Shown here in pieces: positions 24,065 through 30,115 of a DNA stretch of 30,115 bases (its first letter is position 1; each line of letters opens with the position of its first letter). The notes below the pieces were generated by a model. It saw only the letters and a list, made by a program, of their open reading frames with translations. It made no database searches and had not been told where the DNA came from. Origin of the DNA: Proteobacteria bacterium ST_bin14 (GTDB taxonomy: Bacteria; Pseudomonadota; Alphaproteobacteria; Sphingomonadales; Sphingomonadaceae); contig MSXR01000020.1 of NCBI GenBank assembly GCA_002083655.1, forward strand, positions 1 to 30,115, written 5' to 3'. The position numbers and the translations under genes were made by a program.

Positions 24065-24086
24065 GTACACGGCATTTTCCGTGCAC
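24065..24086. promoter_or_regulatory. Inverted repeat in the cytochrome c / lipid-kinase divergent region
   Basis: GTACACGG (24065-24072) and CCGTGCAC (24079-24086) form a dyad with one mismatch in eight pairs and a 6-base spacer. It sits between divergent genes, where an operator is plausible. No known regulator consensus is recognised. Confidence 0.3.
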
Positions 24087-24121
24087 AACATATTCATTGC
24101 GTTACATTTCGTTGCACGCAA

Positions 24122-24158
24122 GTCCCACCGGGACCAAATCCCGTACCAAGCGTTTGGT
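24122..24158 (+). promoter_or_regulatory. Possible alternative leader hairpins before the lipid-kinase gene
   Basis: GTCCC-ACC-GGGAC (24122-24134) and CGGGA-CCAAA-TCCCG (24129-24143) are overlapping stem-loops that cannot form together. A third, ACCAA-GCGT-TTGGT (24145-24158), ends 4 bases before the ATG at 24163 and would cover the ribosome-binding region. No riboswitch class is recognised; short stems can arise by chance. Confidence 0.3.
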
Positions 24159-24162
24159 TGCC

Positions 24163-25029
24163 ATGAAAAATTTATGGTTCATCACAAATCCCGGCTCAGG
24201 ATCGACTACCGCTGAAAAATGCGAAGCGCTGGCCGCGCTGTTCGCTGATCATGCACTAACAATGGCGGGTCGTACCAGCTTTCCCGACGATGACCTGCCC
24301 AGCCCGGCCATGCTGGATGCGAAAAGCGTCGACACCGTGGTCCTGTTTGCAGGCGATGGCACGATCAACGCGGCGATCCGCGCGCTGGCGGATTGGCCGG
24401 GTGCGATCCTGATCCTGCCCGGTGGCACGATGAACCTGTTGGCCAAGACGTTGCACGGCACTGCCGACGCCGAATCGATTGTGCTGGCAACCCACGCCGT
24501 GCCCAGGCTGGTTGCGCTGCCGTTTGTGGCGGCGGGCGAGTACCGCGCATTTGTGGCGCTGATTCTGGGTCCGGCGGCCAGCTGGGTGCATGCCCGTGAA
24601 CTGGTGCGGGCCGGGCGCTTGCGCGGGCTGGCGCGGGCAATTCGCCATGCCTGGGCCCGCACCTTTGGGCGGGGGATTCGGCTTGGCGGTGCAACCGGCC
24701 TGCTGCCCGGCGCTCAGGCGGTGCTGGTGACGGCTGATGGTTCGGCGATCCGGTTAACGGCCATTGATGCGCGGGACTGGCGATCAATTGCGCGGCTCGG
24801 CTGGGATTGGCTGACCGGCGACTGGGTCGCCGCCGCCGCGGTTACCGAAGGGCGCGCGACCAGCGTTACTGTGCTGGGCAAAAAGCCGGTGCTTGCCCTG
24901 TTTGATGGCGAGCCCCAACAGCTTGCCCCCGGCGTGCCAATCACCAGCGGGATAACGCCAGCCCGGTTCGTCAGCACGTTACGAGAAACTGAATTTGGAC
25001 CAGAAACGGGATCTGGGCCCGCCGGATGA
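24163..25029 (+). CDS. Diacylglycerol kinase catalytic-domain protein (lipid kinase-like)
   Basis: A 288-residue cytoplasmic protein with the diacylglycerol kinase catalytic domain. The start MKNLWFITNPGSGS is typical, followed by the nucleotide-binding FAGDGTINAAIRAL and LPGGTMNLLAKTL motifs. The second domain is the beta-rich one ending in KPVLALFDGEPQQL. The protein would phosphorylate a lipid or sphingoid base; the substrate cannot be read from sequence, though sphingolipid-making sphingomonads have several such enzymes. ATG 24163 is preferred over an upstream frame from 24061. The end overlaps the next gene (ATGA), so the two are coupled. Confidence 0.88.
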   Translation: MKNLWFITNPGSGSTTAEKCEALAALFADHALTMAGRTSFPDDDLPSPAMLDAKSVDTVVLFAGDGTINAAIRALADWPGAILILPGGTMNLLAKTLHGTADAESIVLATHAVPRLVALPFVAAGEYRAFVALILGPAASWVHARELVRAGRLRGLARAIRHAWARTFGRGIRLGGATGLLPGAQAVLVTADGSAIRLTAIDARDWRSIARLGWDWLTGDWVAAAAVTEGRATSVTVLGKKPVLALFDGEPQQLAPGVPITSGITPARFVSTLRETEFGPETGSGPAG

Positions 25030-25754
25030 TCCGCCTGTTCCACGTTAGCGACATCCATTTCGGTGCGGAGGACAAGGCGGCGCTGGCGTGGTTTGCGGCA
25101 TCGGTGCGTGACGAGCAACCCGATGCGATTATCGTGACCGGCGATCTCACGATGCGCGCGCGGCACCATGAGTTCGCGGCAGCGGCGCGCTGGCTGGAAA
25201 AGCTGGAACGCCCGATCACGGTTGAGGTCGGCAACCACGATCTGCCCTATTTCAACCCCTTTGCGCGGGCGTTTCGGCCCTATGCCCGGTATGGCAGGCT
25301 GGAGCGGCTGATTGAACGACCGCTCGATATTGCCGGCGTCCACATCGTGCCGCTGCGAACGACGGCGCGGTTTCAGTGGCGGCTCAACTGGTCGAAGGGG
25401 ATTGTCGGCGCGGCACCGCTGGCGCAGACGCTGGCGGGCATTGGCGCGGCCCCTGCTGCTGCCACCGTGATCGTCGCGTGCCACCATCCGCTGATTGAGA
25501 TGGGCACCAGCGGCACCGCGCATACCCGCAACGGCCTGTCGTCGCTAACCGCGCTCGCCCAGGCGGGCGCGCATGCCGTTTTGACCGGCCATGTCCATGA
25601 TCCATTCGACATTGCCCACCCGGTCGGCGACCGGGTGGTGCGCCTGATCGGCGCAGGCACGCTTTCGGAACGCGTGCGGGCAACGCGGCCATCGTTCAAC
25701 GAGCTGCGGATTGATAACGGTGCCATTACCACCCGGCTCCGCGAGATGGAGTAG
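25026..25754 (+). CDS. Calcineurin-like metallophosphoesterase
   Basis: A 242-residue soluble protein with all main motifs of the family: SDIHFG near residue 8, VTGDLTMRAR, VEVGNHDLPY, ACHHPL and the C-terminal LTGHVHDPFD. It would use a two-metal centre to cut phosphate esters; the substrate is unknown. Translational coupling to the lipid kinase-like gene suggests paired phosphorylation and dephosphorylation of a lipid or nucleotide, an inference only. It starts at ATG 25026 and is followed by a terminator at 25774-25803. Confidence 0.9.
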   Translation: MIRLFHVSDIHFGAEDKAALAWFAASVRDEQPDAIIVTGDLTMRARHHEFAAAARWLEKLERPITVEVGNHDLPYFNPFARAFRPYARYGRLERLIERPLDIAGVHIVPLRTTARFQWRLNWSKGIVGAAPLAQTLAGIGAAPAAATVIVACHHPLIEMGTSGTAHTRNGLSSLTALAQAGAHAVLTGHVHDPFDIAHPVGDRVVRLIGAGTLSERVRATRPSFNELRIDNGAITTRLREME

Positions 25755-25770
25755 CCGTTTTTGCCAACAA

Positions 25771-25803
25771 AAAGGGCGACCCGTTGCCGGATCGCCCCAT
25801 TTT
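25771..25803. terminator. Bidirectional intrinsic terminator between convergent genes
   Basis: GGGCGA (25774-25779) pairs with TCGCCC (25792-25797), with an inner CCG/CGG pairing around TTGC. As precede it (25769-25773) and CATTTT follows, so it can serve the metallophosphoesterase transcript on the plus strand and the rplM-rpsI transcript on the minus strand. Confidence 0.82.
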
Positions 25804-25823
25804 GTCCCTCAAGATGAGGAGGA

Positions 25824-26369
25824 TTAGCGCTTCGAGAACTGGAAGCTGCGGCGGGCCTTCGCCTTGCCGTACTTCTTGCGTTCAACCGTGCGGCTGTCGC
25901 GGGTCAGGAAGCCTGCGGCCTTTACGGGCGCGCGCAGGATGGGTTCATACTTGGTCAATGCCTGGCTGATGCCATGCTTGACGGCGCCGGCCTGGCCCGA
26001 AAGCCCGCCGCCCTTGACGGTGCAGATCACGTCATACTGGCCGGTGCGTTCAGCAACGCCGAACGGCTGGTTGATGACGAGGCGCAATGTGGGGCGCGCG
26101 AAATAGACTTCCTGATCGCGACCATTGATCACGATCTTGCCCGAACCCGGCTTAATCCAGACGCGGGCAACCGCATCCTTACGGCGACCGGTGGCATAGG
26201 CGCGGCCCTGCTTGTCGATGATCTGCTCACGCAGTGGCATCGGCTCTGGCTTGGGGCCGGAATTGTTGACGGGCATCACATCACCCAGCGTCGCTGCGGC
26301 AGGGGCTGCCTGCTGTGCCGCGCCGGTGATCGAACCCAGATCGGAAAGGGACTGGCGATTATCGGACAT
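25824..26369 (-). CDS. rpsI: 30S ribosomal protein S9
   Basis: S9 is a small-subunit ribosomal protein whose C-terminal tail reaches the P-site tRNA. The 181-residue protein has the conserved core from AYATGRRKDAVARVWIKPG to the canonical end SFQFSKR. About 50 extra N-terminal residues, rich in Ala, Ser and Pro, precede the core; such an extension is a trait I associate with Sphingomonadales and relatives. ATG 26369 overlaps the rplM stop as TAATG, the usual rplM-rpsI arrangement. Confidence 0.97.
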   Translation of the reverse strand: MSDNRQSLSDLGSITGAAQQAAPAAATLGDVMPVNNSGPKPEPMPLREQIIDKQGRAYATGRRKDAVARVWIKPGSGKIVINGRDQEVYFARPTLRLVINQPFGVAERTGQYDVICTVKGGGLSGQAGAVKHGISQALTKYEPILRAPVKAAGFLTRDSRTVERKKYGKAKARRSFQFSKR

Positions 26370-26848
26370 TAGTTGCCCACCTTGTTCTTGCGGTTCATGC
26401 CCGCGATATCGAGGACCTGCGGGTTCTGGGCTTCGTGCGGATGCTCTGATCCTGCAAAAACGCGCAGATTGCGCATCTGATCACGGCCGAGCGGGCCGCG
26501 CGGGATCATCCGCTCAACGGCCTTTTCCAGCACGCGTTCCGGGAAACGGCCTTCGAGCACTTTGCCCGCTGCCACGCCCTTGATGCCGCCGGCATAGCCG
26601 GTGTGCTTGTAATAGATCTTGTCCTTCAGCTTCTTGCCGGTGAACCTGATCTTGTCCGCGTTGATGACGATGACATTGTCACCGCAATCGACATGCGGGG
26701 TAAAGCTGGGCTTGTGCTTGCCGCGCAGCACATTGGCGATGATCGACGCTGCACGACCGACCACCAGGCCGTCGGCATCAACGATATGCCATTTCTTGTC
26801 CACTTCGTGCGGCTTAACCGACTTGGTGGTCTTCATCAGCGCCTTCAT
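26369..26848 (-). CDS. rplM: 50S ribosomal protein L13
   Basis: L13 is an early-assembly large-subunit protein. From ATG 26848 (MKALMKTTKSVKPHEVDKKW) it has 159 residues; ATG 26836 four codons later is also possible. Conserved parts include VDADGLVVGRAASIIANVLRG, GDNVIVINADKIRFTGKK and VERMIPRGPLGRDQMRNLRV. It is the first gene of the rplM-rpsI pair. A hairpin and a terminator-like structure lie just upstream. Confidence 0.97.
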   Translation of the reverse strand: MKALMKTTKSVKPHEVDKKWHIVDADGLVVGRAASIIANVLRGKHKPSFTPHVDCGDNVIVINADKIRFTGKKLKDKIYYKHTGYAGGIKGVAAGKVLEGRFPERVLEKAVERMIPRGPLGRDQMRNLRVFAGSEHPHEAQNPQVLDIAGMNRKNKVGN

Positions 26849-26871
26849 GGGGCCAGACCTTTTTTGCTGTG

Positions 26872-26888
26872 GTGGCTTGGCGCCACCG
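26872..26888 (-). promoter_or_regulatory. Hairpin in the rplM leader
   Basis: On the minus strand GGTGGC and GCCACC (outer arms of 26872-26888) pair across 5 bases, 23 bases before the rplM ATG. L13 in some bacteria controls its own operon through the leader; whether this small stem has that role is unknown. Confidence 0.3.
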
Positions 26889-26891
26889 GGT

Positions 26892-26925
26892 AAAACAAAC
26901 ACGCCGCCCCTGATCAGGAGCGGCG
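26892..26925 (-). terminator. Terminator-like hairpin upstream of rplM
   Basis: On the minus strand CGCCGCTCCTG (26925-26915) and its near-perfect partner (26912-26902) form an almost complete palindrome with one G-T pair, followed by TGTTTGTTTT (26901-26892). It can end the transcript of the ctaA-linked exported protein gene and would insulate rplM, or attenuate read-through into it. Confidence 0.7.
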
Positions 26926-26992
26926 ACGTTGGCTGGGCATTTACGCGAAGGGGCCCGAAAGTCAAGCATCCGGGCGGCATTGCGCGCGGGTA

Positions 26993-27859
26993 TCAGAATA
27001 CCGGAGGATCGAGGCGGCTGACCGTCAGGCTGGTGTTGCGCCGCGCGGTGGGGCCAGCACCGAGTGTGGTTTCGCGCTGTTCACGCGATTCGAGGATCAA
27101 TCCCGCCGCGCGATCAACCCGTTTGCTGATCGTAACGCTGATGCGTGACGGGCCGGTTGCCCCGGGCGGCGGGGCGGTCACGTCGCCCTGTGCCGTGGTG
27201 GTGATCAAAATCGTCCGGTCATCAATGATGCGAACGGTTTCCCGACCGGGCAGTGCCACGGGCATACCGGTGGGGCTGCGGGCAGAAATGCTGATCGCGC
27301 TGTCCTCCACCGGCAAGCGCGCCGCCAGTGCGCCCGCCAGCGTAGCGTTAACCAGCGACGACAGCATGTCCTGCCGTCGATGAGCCGGCAGCGTGCGAAA
27401 GGCGGCGGCCATTGCGTCGGCGGCACGTTGGCGCGCGGCGCTCGCTGGCGGCGATGCCGCTGCTGCGCGATCAACGGCGGCGCATAAGGCCGCCCAAACC
27501 GCCGCTGCATCATCAATGCCCAAGATGCGCCCCTCCTGATCGAGCAGGAAGCGGACCGTTCGTCCTTTTAAGCCGGCCAACGCCGCCGCGAACATCGCGC
27601 CAGAGCCATTGGCGGGGGCGCTGGCGTCCAATATGGTCAGATCGAGTGCAAAACCGGTCGGCAGGGGATGGAACACCAGCCGTCGTTCGCTGACGAAACG
27701 TTGCATGCCGCGGTCGTCGCTTCGCTCCTCGATCAGCATATGGCGATAGGGCTTGTCCGGCACCGGCGCCAGCCGCGCCACCGCCGTGCCGGGAACCAGC
27801 AACGCGAGCGACAGGGCCAGCCCGGCGTTAAACCGCTGCAGCACGCCGCCCGAGCACAT
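26993..27859 (-). CDS. Exported protein of unknown function, downstream of ctaA
   Basis: I do not recognise a family. A hydrophobic segment LQRFNAGLALSLALLVPGTAVA ends at a plausible signal-peptidase site (AVA-RL), so the protein is probably periplasmic. The rest has an Ala-rich helical middle (KGRTVRFLLDQEGRILGIDD, then AAAASPPASAARQRAADAM) and ends with beta-rich segments (ISVTISKRVDRAAGLILESR). ATG 27859 gives 288 residues and overlaps ctaA by 32 bp; GTG 27844 (283 residues, 17-bp overlap) or ATG 27880 are alternatives. It is on the ctaA strand and probably cotranscribed. Confidence 0.7.
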   Translation of the reverse strand: MCSGGVLQRFNAGLALSLALLVPGTAVARLAPVPDKPYRHMLIEERSDDRGMQRFVSERRLVFHPLPTGFALDLTILDASAPANGSGAMFAAALAGLKGRTVRFLLDQEGRILGIDDAAAVWAALCAAVDRAAAASPPASAARQRAADAMAAAFRTLPAHRRQDMLSSLVNATLAGALAARLPVEDSAISISARSPTGMPVALPGRETVRIIDDRTILITTTAQGDVTAPPPGATGPSRISVTISKRVDRAAGLILESREQRETTLGAGPTARRNTSLTVSRLDPPVF

Positions 27860-28871
27860 GCGCCGCGACCACCGTTGCAATCAGCGTAAGCGCGGCATTG
27901 ACCTGATGGGCAATCGCGATGTGGATGGCAACGCCCGTCATCAGCGTCGCAATGCCGAGCAGGATTTGCAGCGTCACCAGCGCGATGATGGCATAACCAG
28001 CCCGTGCTGCGCCGTGGCGGATTGCCTGCCATGCCAGGAAGCCGACTCCGGCGGCGGCGGCAAAGGCGAACCAGCGGTGGATGAACTGCACGACGATGGG
28101 ATTATCGACCGCGTTCAGCCATGCCGGGGTCACCATGGGCACGTTCGCAGGGAAAATCGCGTCGCCCATCAGCGGCCAGCTGGAAAAAGCATAGCCTGCA
28201 TCAAGCCCGGCAGTAAACGCACCGAAAACGATCTGGATGGCCAGCAGCCCAATGGCGATGGCGGCACCGCGCGTCAGCCGCGCCGGTTGCGCGATGGGCA
28301 GCATGGCGAGCGCGCGCAAATCAAGCGCAGTCCAGATCAATCCGCCCAGCAGCACAAGCGCAGTCGACAGATGCACCGCCAGCCGCACATGGCTAACATC
28401 GGTACGCACCGACAGGCCGGATGCGACCATCCACCAGCCAATCGCGCCTTGCAGCCCGCCCAGCGCCAGCAACGCACTCAGCCGCCAGCCATAACCCCGC
28501 GGAATCTGCTGCCGCACCGCAAACCAGACCAATGGCAGCGCAAAGGCCATGCCGATCAAGCGGCCCAGCAGCCGGTGGGCATATTCCCAAAAGAAAATGG
28601 CCTTGAACCCGGCCATCGTCATCCCGGCGTTGATCTGCTGATATTCGGGGATTTTCTTATAGGCGTCGAATTCGGCCTGCCAGGCGGCCGCGCTCAAGGG
28701 GGGCAGGGTGCCGCTGATCGGCTTCCATGAGGTGATCGACAGCCCCGAATCGGTCAGGCGCGTAATCCCGCCGACCATGATCATCGCGATCACCAGCGCA
28801 GCGACCGCGAATAGCCAGATGGATAAAGCGCGTGGCCGGGCACGAAGCATGGCGGCAGATTGCATCAACAT
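27828..28871 (-). CDS. ctaA: Heme A synthase (COX15/CtaA)
   Basis: CtaA converts heme O to heme A for aa3-type cytochrome oxidases, so the organism very likely has aerobic respiration with heme A. The 347-residue protein has about eight helices. The conserved start GGITRLTDSGLSITSWKPI is clear, and the heme-binding histidines sit in EYAHRLLGRLIG, HVRLAVHLSTAL, FIHRWFAF and IAHQVNAAL. ATG 28871 is used; ATG 28865 and 28850 are alternatives, none with a strong ribosome site. It faces merC across about 140 bases. Confidence 0.96.
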   Translation of the reverse strand: MLMQSAAMLRARPRALSIWLFAVAALVIAMIMVGGITRLTDSGLSITSWKPISGTLPPLSAAAWQAEFDAYKKIPEYQQINAGMTMAGFKAIFFWEYAHRLLGRLIGMAFALPLVWFAVRQQIPRGYGWRLSALLALGGLQGAIGWWMVASGLSVRTDVSHVRLAVHLSTALVLLGGLIWTALDLRALAMLPIAQPARLTRGAAIAIGLLAIQIVFGAFTAGLDAGYAFSSWPLMGDAIFPANVPMVTPAWLNAVDNPIVVQFIHRWFAFAAAAGVGFLAWQAIRHGAARAGYAIIALVTLQILLGIATLMTGVAIHIAIAHQVNAALTLIATVVAAHVLGRRAAAV

Positions 28872-28960
28872 GGCGGCGCTTTACCCCAAAACCGCGATCA
28901 CGTCACCACCGCCCATGGGTCGTAGCGCGCAGCGGGCCAGCCCCGAAAAAAATCTGCGCG

Positions 28961-28984
28961 GTTATCGCAATGATATATTGTAAC
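28961..28984. promoter_or_regulatory. AT-rich dyad between ctaA and merC
   Basis: A stretch GTTA...TAAC (outer arms at 28961-28964 and 28981-28984) contains CAATGATATATTG (28968-28980) with CAAT/ATTG arms. It is the only AT-rich patch in the intergenic region and resembles the general shape of metal-regulator (Fur/Zur-type) boxes, but symmetry is imperfect and the two dyads are not concentric. Confidence 0.3.
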
Positions 28985-29013
28985 TCCGGCGCGCCCGTGC
29001 CACATGGCGCATC

Positions 29014-29400
29014 ATGGAGTCGATGTTCCGCAATTCCCCCTTATTGGCGTCGATCGGTCTTGATCGGCTGGCGATTGGTGTGTCCGGGCTGTGCATGGTG
29101 CATTGCCTGGCGAGTGCAGTGTTGGTGGCGCTTGCCGCTTCGGCGGGCGGATTGTTGCTCGCACCGATTGTGCATGAAGTGGGCTTGTCGCTTGCGATCC
29201 TGCTTGGCGCGCTGGCGCTGGGGCAGGGCGTGATGCAGCATGGCTATATGATGCCGATTTCGGTTGGGGCGCTTGGTTTGGGCGTTATGGCCGGGGCCGT
29301 GTCGCTGCCGCATGATGGCAGTGGCGAGACGCTGTTCACGCTGGTGGGCGTTGGCCTGCTCGCGCTGGGGCATGATCTCAACCGCCGGGCGACGCACTGA
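29014..29400 (+). CDS. MerC-domain membrane protein
   Basis: A 128-residue protein with about four hydrophobic segments and the MerC-type cysteine motif in the first (SGLCMVHCLASAVLVAL, near residues 24-40). MerC proteins take up mercury in resistance operons, but chromosomal copies beside Zur-like genes, without merA or merR, are common in sphingomonads and probably serve another metal. ATG 29014 is used; ATG 29023 is an alternative. It is 54 bp before the Fur-family gene on the same strand. Confidence 0.85.
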   Translation: MESMFRNSPLLASIGLDRLAIGVSGLCMVHCLASAVLVALAASAGGLLLAPIVHEVGLSLAILLGALALGQGVMQHGYMMPISVGALGLGVMAGAVSLPHDGSGETLFTLVGVGLLALGHDLNRRATH

Positions 29401-29454
29401 ATCAGGCCGCGTGCCGCGCTTGCCGCTTGGCCTGTAAAAGCTTAGATACGCCCG

Positions 29455-29913
29455 ATGGGTAGCCACCAGCATCATGAACATGAAGGCGTCGCGCTTGCCA
29501 GCGCCGCGCAAGCCACGCTGGAGCGATCCGGTGAGCAATGGACGGCGATGCGCGCCCAGATTTTCGCGGCATTGGCGAGTTTCGACAAGCCAGCATCAGC
29601 ATATGACATTGCCGAAGCGGTGTCGAAGGCGCAGGGGCGGCGGATTGCGGCCAATAGCGTTTACCGGATCCTGGATTTGTTCGTGGGCGCAAACCTGGCC
29701 CGGCGCGTTGAAAGCGCGAATGCCTATATCGCCAACGCCCATCCTGATTGCCTGCATGACTGCATTTTCCTGGTCTGCGACAGTTGCGGCCAGACGACCC
29801 ATATCGACGATGACGTGGTCACGCGCGGAGTTCGCTCAGCGGCGGTGGCGGCGGGTTTTTCGCCCGAACGGCCGGTCATCGAAGTGCGCGGAAAATGCGC
29901 AACCTGCGATTAA
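29455..29913 (+). CDS. zur: Fur-family metal regulator, Zur-like
   Basis: A 152-residue winged-helix repressor of the Fur family. The N-terminus is histidine-rich (MGSHQHHEHEG). The DNA-binding part includes AYDIAEAVSKAQGRRIAANSVYRILDLFV. The metal part has HPDCLHDCIFLVCDSCG and a final CATCD, the pairs of CxxC that form the structural zinc site. Zur responds to zinc and represses uptake genes; the choice of Zur over Fur rests on the His-rich start, the HDCIFLVCDSCG pattern and the MerC neighbour, so it is tentative. Confidence 0.85.
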   Translation: MGSHQHHEHEGVALASAAQATLERSGEQWTAMRAQIFAALASFDKPASAYDIAEAVSKAQGRRIAANSVYRILDLFVGANLARRVESANAYIANAHPDCLHDCIFLVCDSCGQTTHIDDDVVTRGVRSAAVAAGFSPERPVIEVRGKCATCD

Positions 29914-30052
29914 TCGCCTGAAAAGGCCGTAAAATGGGCGGTAAAGCGCGGATTGCGTCGCCTTTCTTGCAGAATTGTCACATTTCGGCGCAATCTGGCG
30001 CAGGCGCGTTCGCATAGTCGACTCGGCGCGATCAGCCCGTTATTCTGTACAG

Positions 30053-30115
30053 ATGACCAATCGCCCTGAAACACCGCTGCTTGATGCGGTTCACTTCCCC
30101 GCTGACATCCGCAAG
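30053..30115 (+). CDS. dxs: 1-deoxy-D-xylulose-5-phosphate synthase, 5' end only
   Basis: The first 21 codons are in the window. They read MTNRPETPLLDAVHFPADIR plus a lysine, which matches the start of alphaproteobacterial Dxs (short Pro-rich lead, then a P-L-L-D and P-A-D-L/I-R pattern). Dxs makes the first intermediate of the non-mevalonate isoprenoid pathway, which supplies geranylgeranyl diphosphate for BchG and carotenoids. The gene runs off the window edge. Identity rests on a short N-terminus only. Confidence 0.75.
   Translation, partial: MTNRPETPLLDAVHFPADIRK

Noticed and set aside
27753..28730. Plus-strand open frame (325 codons) opposite ctaA
   Set aside because: Its composition (Arg/Gln/His-rich) is that of an antisense of a membrane protein; ctaA is clear.
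29914..29940. GCCT-GAAA-AGGC hairpin after the Zur-like gene as a terminator
   Set aside because: The stem has only four pairs and no T run follows; I see no convincing terminator there.
1..30115. CRISPR arrays, tRNA or rRNA genes, insertion sequences, prophage genes
   Set aside because: I saw no regularly spaced repeats, no tRNA-like cloverleaf and no transposase, integrase or phage protein in any frame.

Overview
The window holds most of the bacteriochlorophyll half of a photosynthesis gene cluster, next to ordinary chromosomal genes of a GC-rich alphaproteobacterium. The best guess is an aerobic anoxygenic phototroph of the Sphingomonadales. Reasons: the gene order bchFNBHLM-lhaA-puhABC-bciE-acsF-puhE-hemA; an O2-dependent cyclase (AcsF) with its alphaproteobacterial partner BciE; a PpaA/PpsR regulator pair; and a flank of ribosomal protein S9 with a long N-terminal extension, L13, heme A synthase, a MerC protein, a Zur-like regulator and dxs. 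This taxonomic call is an inference from gene content and protein style, since no rRNA is present.

Layout. Positions 191-16499 (minus strand) form one long, tightly packed operon of 15 genes: bchF, bchN, bchB, bchH, bchL, bchM, lhaA, puhA, puhB, puhC, bciE, acsF, puhE, hemA and a DUF4336 gene. Most junctions are stop/start overlaps. Positions 16500-16674 are a divergent control region with two overlapping PpsR-type palindromes; each outer half contains a TTGACA -35 element, one per direction. Positions 16675-23394 (plus strand) carry ppaA/aerR (broken by a one-base frameshift), ppsR, bchG, a second PucC-family gene (orf428/bch2 type), bchP, tspO and a small membrane protein, closed by a strong bidirectional terminator. 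A lipoprotein cytochrome c (minus) and a diacylglycerol-kinase-like plus metallophosphoesterase pair (plus) follow. From 25824 on the content is housekeeping: rpsI, rplM, an exported protein of unknown function, ctaA, merC, zur and the first 21 codons of dxs.

How the genes work together. HemA makes 5-aminolevulinate. BchH (with BchI and BchD, not in this window) inserts Mg into protoporphyrin IX. BchM methylates it, and AcsF/BciE closes ring E using O2. BchLNB reduces ring D, BchF hydrates the 3-vinyl group, and BchG and BchP attach and reduce the isoprenoid tail. PuhA is the reaction-centre H subunit. PuhB, PuhC, PuhE and LhaA assist reaction-centre and LH1 assembly. PpsR and PpaA would control the set in response to redox state, light and cobalamin. 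Missing from the window are crt, puf, bchCXYZ, bchID and bchO. They must lie beyond the left edge or elsewhere, because the right flank is plainly housekeeping.

Most notable points: the single-base frameshift in ppaA just before its DxHxxG cobalamin motif; the symmetric divergent operator; a bchG promoter that would give an almost leaderless mRNA; a conserved but functionally unassigned DUF4336 gene at the operon end; and an unrecognised small membrane gene coupled to tspO.
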